Positions 51,673 to 60,000 of a DNA stretch of 64,000 bases are shown here, in pieces. The position numbers and the translations under genes were made by a program. The notes below the pieces were generated by a model. The model worked only from the letters and a program-made list of their open reading frames with translations, did no database searches and had not been told where the DNA came from. The DNA lies in NCBI GenBank assembly GCA_036310185.1, contig JAXJSH010000070.1:1-64000 (forward strand), read 5' to 3'. Source of the DNA: JALENY01 sp036310185. Its GTDB lineage: Bacteria; Bacillota; Clostridia; Lachnospirales; Lachnospiraceae. The first letter of the stretch is position 1. Every line of letters starts with the position of its first letter.

Positions 51673-54600
51673 TTATTCCACAAGTTTAAATAATTCTTCC
51701 GAAATCTTCTCTGCCTGACGATAATCATGTGCCTTTTCCGCAAGAACCTGTTTCTTATTCAGCTTTCTGGCAGCCAGCATCTGATTGATCAGCTGATATT
51801 TACTGCGCCCATCCATATCCACATTTGGCATCGTAATGGATTTTTCCGGCATTTTTCTGACGTTTCCCTGATGTTCCACCGTAATATAATAGTTCAGTGT
51901 TTCCCCGTAAAACAGAACAAATTCCTTTGAAAAAAGTCCCCGATACATCCGCTTCATCGGCTCTGTCTTATATGGCTCTTTTGTACTGTTATCGCTTCCA
52001 ATCCGGTAATAAAGTGTCACACGGTCCTCCGATGCCGCCTTTTGTTCCACAAAAATACGGTCTTCCAGCTGATACGGCTGTAAAAAGGATTTCGGAAGTT
52101 TCTGATAAAAAGCAAATCGAAGACCTCTCTGCTGGAATCCCTCCAGCATTTCTTCCGCCTTGCGCTCCTCCCGTTCCTTCAGAGACGGCTTCATGGAATA
52201 ATACTTCAAAAGTGCAAGCCAGCAGACGCTGTCCATCTCCAGCTCCCGCTCATATGCCATGCTGAGATTGGCAAACACGTACGGATCAGCCGGAATTTCA
52301 TCCCAGAAATATCCACCGGCAGTAAACGTCAGATAAGACAGAATCACAAGATCACGTCCGCCCTGATTCATATAGGAACGCAGGATCTCCCCGCCGTTTT
52401 CCACGTGTTTCCGAACAAACATGGAATATTTTAAAATACGCTCATCCATAGCATAGGTATCCAGATAAAATTCTCTGCCGCTGGTACGGATGCTGCACAT
52501 CTCATCCAGTGTTCCCTCAAAATAGGCCAGCAGATAATTCAGAATGCGGTCATCATATTTTCCGTATCGATATACATGAGCCGCCAGAAGCAGCAGCTCT
52601 TCCTCCGCAATTCCCCCAGTCCGTTCGATCATACGGCTGCACAGACGCACCAGCTTTGGCACCGCAATATGTTCAAATCCATATTCACAAACCAGATCAA
52701 ACGCTTCCTGATACATACCGCTGGTAATCAGTACTTCTATCAGAAGCACCCTATCCACTTCAGCAAAGCTGTGATAATTAATGGACTTCAGATAACTGTC
52801 CAGTGTATCATCACCGGCATGAACCGTATAGTATTCCAACAGTTTTTTACAGATCTGATGTCTGTAATCCTTTGTAAAATTCTCATTTGCCGATGCATGC
52901 TGAAACAGGGAAATATTTTGAATATCCAGTGGTGTACTGGTGCAGTCTTCTCCACATACATGAAGCAAAACGCCTGTGTTATCCACATCAAAAGAGCTAC
53001 ACTGTGTAAGATATTTTTCCTCATTCAGCAATTTCTGCAGATTATACTCTACTGTTGCCACATAACGTCTGCACTTTTCATCCTGGAACAGAATTCTCGC
53101 CTCAGGCGTATAAAGAGAAATATAAGCAACACCATCCACACAGGGATAACTGATTTCCTGTTCCAGTGCGCCATGGCATACAATCACATTTCGGACCTTC
53201 TTATCATCACAATAGAGACGGTAGGAAAACAGAACCTGACTCATGGCTTCTGCCATCTCTTTACTTTTGATCTCGTGGATGAATTCCTGATAAATAACGG
53301 CGTAATCTTCATTTATCTTACACTGCAGAAGTTTTTCTTCTGCAAAAATTTCCATTGCCTGACGGTAGCTCTGGTATGTATTGCGGTCTGCTTCTTTATT
53401 GCGAATCACATTGGCATAGACAAATGCCTTCTTTTTATCGCTTAAAGTATTGTTATATGCAAAATACATACGAATCACCTGGGGCAGCATCTTATGATAC
53501 GCCTCCGGCATGGTCTCTATATAATATTCATACAGCCTGGTAATTTTTATTTCCTGCTCCACTGCCAGATCGTACCAGTGGAAAAATTCTTTTCTCCGCG
53601 GATTGCCGATCATGATCAGCTTACAGATTGCTTCCAAAATATCTCTGGACGGATAACTGTCATATGCCTTACACAGCACACGATACAGACCACGGGTAAA
53701 ATAGCGCTCATTTACAGAAAGATATGTGGCACGCAAAGCAATCTCTTCTGTCATTATATTTTCTTTCGCAACAAACTGCAGTACACTGCGCCAGAAGTCG
53801 TTGATGCGCTTGAGCAGTCCGATATCCTCCCGGATCAGCATATACGCTTCCAGATAAAGGAGCGGACTTCTGCATCCCATACTGTAAATATTTTCCATCA
53901 AATAGATTTTTTTCACCGGGGTGCGATTCACATCTTCGTCCACCTGGAGCATGATCCAGAGAATCTGCAGACTCTCCTGTTTGCGCTGGCGCCACTCCCG
54001 GATTTTTTCCACAATATCTGCCTGCCCCGGCATCTTCAGGCCGGTCAGATGACACAAATACAGGAAAAAGGCTCTGATTTCCAATGGTTCCCGGGAAAAA
54101 GAATGATTTTTCATGCTGCGAAGGAACAGACGTGTTTCCTCTACTTCACCAGTCAGGTAATTCATATAAGCCTCGTACAGTCTGTATTCAATGGGGTACC
54201 CGTCCATCTGGCGGATACTTTCCAGAATCGTTCTGGCCTTCGAGCCCCATGATTTTGCATCCATACGTTCCAGCCGGAAGTCAATATACGTCCTCATAAG
54301 GGAAATCTTGCTGTGTTTCGTAAGTGTCTCCATATCCACCCGGACAGAGGATGTTTTGGACGCAATAATATCAACGGATGTGGTTCCGTAAACCGTTTTT
54401 AACAGTATCTGGCCAAAACGACGGCCTTTATACAGACGGTCTCTGCGAATAATATATTCCAGTCGGTACACACTTCCCACAAAATCTTCCATGGTAATCT
54501 TTTTCCTTGGAATCTCAATAAAGTCCCCGATTACTTCCACTTCTATACTGAGATAGCCCCAGTTGTCTTTGCGGATCTCCAGCTGCTCCTTTGTGGAATC

Positions 54601-55218
54601 TTCCAGACAGAAATAGGAAAGTTCCCCGCTGTCTACCGAAATATGTACCGGTTCTTTTTGCCCTGCACCCACGAGAAATTCTTCCAGATGCTGATATGTC
54701 ACCGGATTTTCCGACATGCCCTTATACAGTGTAATCTGATCCGGGGCATCGTTTTTTAACAGCTGTAAAAAAGCCGGACTGGTATACAGCCGAAAGACTT
54801 CCCGGATGTCGGTCTTCGCAAGCTGTGTAAAATCAGCAAGGTTTTTTATCCGTCCGGATGCTGCCTGCACAATTGGCTCCTCCACATTTACATACACCGG
54901 AATCTGGTATTCGCCGATGTTGGTCGACAGACATATATTGCCGCTGCAGCTCTCTCCGGCTTCCAGTCCGATCACATCCACTCCATAGGGAATCTGTACG
55001 GATGTGCCGGAAAAGCGATCCACACCCACAACGATCCGGGCATTTGTCACCGTGACAATACCCTTGATCTTTACATCCTCTTCCGTTCCGATATGCAGTT
55101 CTCCCCGTTGATTTTCTCCGACTTTTGTACTGATCTCTATTTTTTCATCAGAAAGAATCAATTTCGGCACCTCATATTCAAATCGGCCGTTTATCAGTTG
55201 TTCCATTCTTCTTTTCAA
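51673..55218 (-). CDS. DUF5717 family giant protein (beta-domains plus alpha-solenoid)
   Basis: An 1181-residue soluble protein I place in DUF5717. Residues 1-115: two Ig-like beta-domains (PKLILSDEKIEISTKVGENQ, GNICLSTNIGEYQIPVYVNV). Residues 120-190 helical, 195-290 a further beta-domain. About 300-1080 is almost all helical with TPR/HEAT-like pairs (IEYRLYEAYMNYLTGEVEET, YQEAFDLVCEYGFEHIAVPK), a long alpha-solenoid. 1085-1140 is beta-rich (VTLYYRIGSDNS), and the end is a coiled-coil-like tail (LINQMLAARKLNKKQVLAEK). No signal peptide. The TTG at 55218 has AGGTG five bases upstream; an ATG four codons later is possible. First gene of the cluster, with a promoter partly inside a repeat element. 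Confidence 0.8.
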   Translation of the reverse strand: MKRRMEQLINGRFEYEVPKLILSDEKIEISTKVGENQRGELHIGTEEDVKIKGIVTVTNARIVVGVDRFSGTSVQIPYGVDVIGLEAGESCSGNICLSTNIGEYQIPVYVNVEEPIVQAASGRIKNLADFTQLAKTDIREVFRLYTSPAFLQLLKNDAPDQITLYKGMSENPVTYQHLEEFLVGAGQKEPVHISVDSGELSYFCLEDSTKEQLEIRKDNWGYLSIEVEVIGDFIEIPRKKITMEDFVGSVYRLEYIIRRDRLYKGRRFGQILLKTVYGTTSVDIIASKTSSVRVDMETLTKHSKISLMRTYIDFRLERMDAKSWGSKARTILESIRQMDGYPIEYRLYEAYMNYLTGEVEETRLFLRSMKNHSFSREPLEIRAFFLYLCHLTGLKMPGQADIVEKIREWRQRKQESLQILWIMLQVDEDVNRTPVKKIYLMENIYSMGCRSPLLYLEAYMLIREDIGLLKRINDFWRSVLQFVAKENIMTEEIALRATYLSVNERYFTRGLYRVLCKAYDSYPSRDILEAICKLIMIGNPRRKEFFHWYDLAVEQEIKITRLYEYYIETMPEAYHKMLPQVIRMYFAYNNTLSDKKKAFVYANVIRNKEADRNTYQSYRQAMEIFAEEKLLQCKINEDYAVIYQEFIHEIKSKEMAEAMSQVLFSYRLYCDDKKVRNVIVCHGALEQEISYPCVDGVAYISLYTPEARILFQDEKCRRYVATVEYNLQKLLNEEKYLTQCSSFDVDNTGVLLHVCGEDCTSTPLDIQNISLFQHASANENFTKDYRHQICKKLLEYYTVHAGDDTLDSYLKSINYHSFAEVDRVLLIEVLITSGMYQEAFDLVCEYGFEHIAVPKLVRLCSRMIERTGGIAEEELLLLAAHVYRYGKYDDRILNYLLAYFEGTLDEMCSIRTSGREFYLDTYAMDERILKYSMFVRKHVENGGEILRSYMNQGGRDLVILSYLTFTAGGYFWDEIPADPYVFANLSMAYERELEMDSVCWLALLKYYSMKPSLKEREERKAEEMLEGFQQRGLRFAFYQKLPKSFLQPYQLEDRIFVEQKAASEDRVTLYYRIGSDNSTKEPYKTEPMKRMYRGLFSKEFVLFYGETLNYYITVEHQGNVRKMPEKSITMPNVDMDGRSKYQLINQMLAARKLNKKQVLAEKAHDYRQAEKISEELFKLVE

Positions 55219-55292
55219 AGTATCACCTGTACCTATCTTATCTTGACTATTGTAAAATTGCTGAATATAATAAAAAGAAATTATGTTCTATT

Positions 55293-55320
55293 ATTATAGT
55301 ATAAAAGATGTTGGAGTCAA
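55293..55320 (-). promoter_or_regulatory. promoter of the DUF5717 cluster, -35 box from the repeat element
   Basis: TTGACT (55315-55320) lies in the terminal repeat of the element at 55307-55492. 16 bp later TATAAT (55293-55298) lies in the host sequence. Minus strand. Confidence 0.6.
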
Positions 55321-55492
55321 AAGGTATTTTGACCCCTTGATACCTACGGATTACTCTGCATTTTATGCTCCCGTAATTCGAAAAACATTGGAAATCCGCC
55401 CTATTCGGGCTGCTTTCTCATGTTTTGCGGGTTTCAAAGTCACATTTTTTCATGCAGGCATGAAACATGTGCCCTTTTGCCCCTGGTATCAT
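55307..55492. repeat. MITE-like element, full-length copy (about 186 bp)
   Basis: Starts GATGTTGGAGTCAAAAGGT and ends GCCCTTTTGCCCCTGGTATCAT, imperfect inverted repeats. Internal stems include GAAATCCGC/GCGGGTTTC and TTCATGC-AG-GCATGAA, so the element could also fold as RNA. It carries no coding potential and lies between the divergent DUF5717 and aminotransferase genes. Confidence 0.75.
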
Positions 55493-55555
55493 ATAAAACA
55501 CTTTATTATTCAAATTATACACTACTTAAGAAGCGTATGCAAGGAAGGAGATATT

Positions 55556-56653
55556 ATGCTCAAACACAAAGACCATTTTCACGGAAGCGACCTGGAAAAA
55601 ATTGAAGCAATCTACGGGATCAAAAAAGAGGAGATTGTAAGCTTCAGCTCCAACGTGAACCCCCTTGGAATTTCTTATAAACTGCGCAACACACTGGCAC
55701 ACCGCCTGGATGCGATCACCACCTATCCGGACCGTGAATACACCAAACTGCGTGAAACCATTTCTCAATACACCAATGCCCAGCTGGAGCATATCATCGT
55801 AGGCAACGGAACTTCCGAACTGATTTCCCTGTTCATTCAGACCCAGCATCCGAAAAAAGCATTGATTCTGGGCCCCACCTACTCCGAATACGAACGTGAG
55901 ATCGGGCTGGCCGGCGGTATCAGTAAATATTATCCGCTGGATGAAGCAAATAATTTTGAACTGGATGTAACAGCTTTTTGCGACAGTCTGAATGACTCCA
56001 TCGATCTGCTGGTTCTGTGCAGCCCCAACAACCCTACCTCCAACGCGATTCCGCGCAAACAGATGCGCCGTATTCTGGATACCTGCCTGCGTCACGGAAT
56101 CTTTGTCATGGTCGATGAAACCTATGTGGAATTTGCAGACAACGAAAAAGATATCACATCCATTCCGCTGGCTAATTTCTATACAAACCTGATCATCCTG
56201 CGGGGCACATCCAAGTTTTTTGCGGCACCGGGCCTCAGACTGGGATACGCCATCACCGGAAACAGGGATGTATATAAATCCATCAATACGCGAAAAAATC
56301 CATGGACCATTAACTCTCTGGCTGAGATTGCCGGACAGCTCATGTTTCTGGATGAAGACTATATCCAGCAGACAAAAACTCTGATTTCCACAGAGCGGGA
56401 CCGTATTTACAGAGAACTGTCCGGCTGGGAGAATGTAAAAGTATACAAACCATCGGGAAACTTTATGCTTATGAAGAGCCTGAAAGAAGATGTGACTTCT
56501 GATGTCCTTTTTGATCATTGTATCCGGCAGAAGATGATGATTCGCGACTGCTCTTCTTTCCCGTTCCTGGACAACAGTTATGTCAGATTCTGTTTTATGA
56601 ATCCGGAGGATAATGATCGGCTGCTTGGGGCATTTGCAGAACTGCTGAAATGA
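55556..56653 (+). CDS. PLP-dependent aminotransferase, HisC/CobD-like
   Basis: A 365-residue fold-type I enzyme. Conserved parts: FSSNVNPLGIS start, IVGNGTSELI (PLP phosphate), CSPNNPTSNAI, VDETYVEF, the Schiff-base lysine in GTSKFFAAPGLRLGY, and a C-terminal RFCFMNPEDN. The HFHGSD and FSSNVNPLG start resembles threonine-phosphate decarboxylase CobD more than typical HisC, but neither histidine nor cobalamin genes adjoin it. Histidinol-phosphate aminotransferase is the main alternative. AAGGAGATATT precedes the ATG at 55556. Confidence 0.85.
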   Translation: MLKHKDHFHGSDLEKIEAIYGIKKEEIVSFSSNVNPLGISYKLRNTLAHRLDAITTYPDREYTKLRETISQYTNAQLEHIIVGNGTSELISLFIQTQHPKKALILGPTYSEYEREIGLAGGISKYYPLDEANNFELDVTAFCDSLNDSIDLLVLCSPNNPTSNAIPRKQMRRILDTCLRHGIFVMVDETYVEFADNEKDITSIPLANFYTNLIILRGTSKFFAAPGLRLGYAITGNRDVYKSINTRKNPWTINSLAEIAGQLMFLDEDYIQQTKTLISTERDRIYRELSGWENVKVYKPSGNFMLMKSLKEDVTSDVLFDHCIRQKMMIRDCSSFPFLDNSYVRFCFMNPEDNDRLLGAFAELLK

Positions 56654-56704
56654 TTTTTTGCTGATAATCTGGTTTTCATAAATGGTTTGAGATTCGTACA
56701 GCTA

Positions 56705-56755
56705 AAAAAACGGTATTTGCCGGTTTACAAAAAACTGGTAATACCGTTTTTATCT
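56705..56755 (+). terminator. terminator after the aminotransferase gene
   Basis: AAAACGGTATT-CCGGT pairs with ACTGG-AATACCGTTTT, flanked by A- and T-runs; it may work in both directions. Confidence 0.85.
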
Positions 56756-56761
56756 GGCTAT

Positions 56762-57060
56762 TTACGTTTCTTCGAAGTTTTCTTTTTCATGACAAATTTT
56801 AAAGGACCTTGATGCTTCTTTTCTCTTTTCGTATTTCTGTTGCAGATTTTCTAAATATTTTCATCATGTTTCAATTTTTCCATACAGGTATATATTGCAA
56901 ATTTTTTAAGCGGCTGTCACACTTATCTGAAATACTATTATCATTACTATTTGCCACATAATACAAAAAATCTATCAACGGCTGCTCCACCTCTGTGTCA
57001 TTTGAACCTTTCGTATTCAAAAAAACTTTTTTGCATCCGTCCCCCAATTTCAGATTCGGA
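56762..57060 (-). pseudogene. decayed Rpn-type (PD-(D/E)XK) nuclease remnant
   Basis: On the minus strand one frame reads PNLKLGDGCKKVFLNTKGSN and continues DTEVEQPLIDFLYYVANSND, the C-terminal region of Rpn recombination-promoting nuclease/putative transposase proteins (the IFLNTKG motif and the E-L-x-x-F-L-x-Y-V segment). It then hits a stop (WKN-TGA), and a second frame gives KYLENLQQKYEKRKEASRSF, like the charged end of such proteins. The catalytic N-terminal part is absent, cut off next to the polC stop codon. Clearly non-functional. Confidence 0.6.
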
Positions 57061-57078
57061 TTTTGAAAATCTTATCAA

Positions 57079-60000
57079 TTACTGCAGATCAAACAGAGAT
57101 ATCTGGTTTGACTCCGGTATGTCACCCAGCAGTCCCAGATCATCCATCAGATCAATAACCGTCTTAGATACCTTGGTACGATTGCGGAAATCATCCTTTG
57201 ACAGGAACGGTCCGTCTTTCACAGCCTCTTCCACCGCATCGGCCGCTTTTTCACCAAGACCTTCGATGGTGTCCAATGCCGGCATCAGCTTACCGTCGAT
57301 GATCTGAAAACGGTGCGCTTTTGCACGCTGCAGATCCACCGGCATGAATTCAAATCCGCGGGCATACATTTCCTGAACAATACGCATATCTTTCATGGTA
57401 TCCTGTTCCTTGTTGCTTAAGCTGTCCTTTCGGCTCTGGTAATCCTTCATATAATATTCCAGGCGTTCCCGTCCAAGGCACATGATCTCATAGGAAAATG
57501 CAGAGGCACGGATACTGAAATATGCCGCATAATAAGCCAGCGGATAATTAATCTTGAAGTATGCAATACGGTAAGCCATCATAACATACGCAGCCGCATG
57601 TGCTTTCGGGAACATGTACTTGATCTTTTTACAGGACCAGATGTACCAATCGGGCACGTCATGCTTTTTCATTTCTTCTTCCCATTCCGGACGGAGACCT
57701 TTTCCCTTTCGCACGCTCTCCATGATGGTAAATGCCTGTTCACTTTCCAGTCCCATCTGGATCAGATAGATCATGATATCATCTCGGGTACAGATTGCCG
57801 TGGAAATGGTGGCTTTTCCGGAACGGATCAGTTCCTGGGCATTGCCCAGCCATACGTCCGTGCCGTGGGAAAGACCAGCGATACGAATCAGGTCGGATAT
57901 GGACTCCGGCTTTGTCTCTATCAACATGCCCATGGCAAAATCGGTACCAAATTCCGGAATTCCAAGACAGCCCAGTTTACAGCCGCCAATGTCTTCCGGT
58001 GTAATGCCAAGGGCTTCCGTACTGCGGAACAGGGACATGACCGGCTTGTCATCCAGCGGCACCAGACGCGGGTCAAACCCGGTCAGATCCTGAAGCATAC
58101 GAATCATGGTCGGATCGTCGTGTCCCAGAATATCCAGCTTCAGCAGGTTGGAGTCGATGGAATGGTAATCAAAATGAGTGGTGATCACGTCCGATGTCAT
58201 ATCATTTGCCGGATGCTGTACCGGAGTAAACATATTAATATCCTCACCCAGCGGCAATACAATGATACCGCCCGGATGCTGTCCGGTGGTACGGCGCACG
58301 CCGGTGCAGCCCTGAGCAAGGCGTTCGATCTCACATTTTCGCTTGGGCTGGTTGTGATCCTCAAAATAGTGTTTTACGTAGCCATAGGCGGTCTTTTCCG
58401 CCAAAGTACCAATTGTTCCAGCCTTAAAGGTCTGTCCTTTTCCAAAGATGACCTCCGTATAACGGTGGGCGGTACCCTGATACTCACCGGAGAAGTTCAG
58501 GTCGATATCCGGCTCTTTGTTTCCCTTGAATCCAAGGAATGTTTCAAAAGGAATATCAAATCCTTCCTTATTCAGCTGTGTCCCACATCTGGGACACTTC
58601 TGATCTTTCAGGTCGGCTCCTGAACGGCCTGCACATCGTTTTGCTTCTTCCGAATCAAAATCATAATAATGACAGTTCGGGCAGATATAATGGGGACTTA
58701 ATGGATTAACCTCCGTAATACCTGCCATGGTGGCAACAAAGGAGGAACCTACCGAACCACGGGAACCAACCAGATAGCCGTCCTCATTTGACTTCCACAC
58801 CAGTTTCTGGGCAATGATGTACATAACCGCATATCCATTGGAAATAATGGAATTCAGCTCACGTTCCAGTCTGGCCTCAACTATCTGCGGCAGTTCTTCC
58901 CCGTAAATCTCATGGGCCTTTTTATAGCAGATATCACGTAAATCCCGATCTGAATTCTCAATAACCGGCGGGAACTTATCCGGATGAATCGGACATACTC
59001 TCTCGCACATATCTGCAATCATATTTGTATTGGTAATCACTACTTCTCTTGCTTTTTCTGCACCCAGATAAGAAAATTCTTCCAACATCTCATCGGTGGT
59101 GTGCAGATACAAAGGTGCCTGCTGATCCGCGTCGGAAAATCCCTTGCCTGTCATTATAATTTTTCGGTAAATTTCATCTTCCGGATTCAGAAAATGCACA
59201 TCACAGGTAGCCACAACCGGCTTTTTAAACTGTTCACCCAGTTTTACAATCTTACGGTTCAGATCGCGCAGATCTTCCTCACTGTGCACATCGTATTTTT
59301 CCTCGCGCAGCATAAACGCGTTGTTTCCAATGGGCTGAATCTCCAGATAATCGTAATATTCCACGATTCTGGCAATCTCTTCATCCGATTTTCCTTCCAG
59401 AATGGCCTGAAACAGCTCGCCTGCCTCACAGGCACTGCCCAGAATCAGACCTTCCCGGTATTCATTAAAAAGGCTCTTTGGAATCTTGGGCTGACGGTTG
59501 TAATATGTCAGATGTGACTCTGATACCAGCTTATACAGATGTCTGCGTCCCGTCTCGTTTTTTGCAAGAATAACTGCATGATTGCTGTGCAGCTTGCGCA
59601 CACGGTCTACAGACATGGAGGCTTCCCGGTTCAGTTCATTTAATGTCTGAAAGCCTTTTTCCCTGATCATATCCAGAAACTTCAGGAAAATGTGGGCCGT
59701 ACATTCGGCATCGTCCACCGCACGATGATGGTTGTTCAGCGGCGCACCTACCGCTTTTGCCACCTTATCAAGCGTGACTTTTCCAAGACCCGGCAGAAAA
59801 TAACGGGCCAGACCCACCGTATCCAGATAGGTAAAATCACAGGGAATGCTCTGTTCTTTGCAGTTCAGTTTTATAAATCCCATGTCAAAATCCGCGTTAT
59901 GGGCCACCATGACAGCACCCTCACAGAAAGCCATAAATTCCGGCAGAATCTTTTCAATATTCGGCGAATCAAGCACCATACCGTCATTGATGCCGGTCAG

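Noticed and set aside
55556..56653. Reading the aminotransferase as CobD and linking it to the B12 riboswitch
   Set aside because: The riboswitch is 18 kb away on a different gene and no cobalamin synthesis gene adjoins; HisC remains equally possible.
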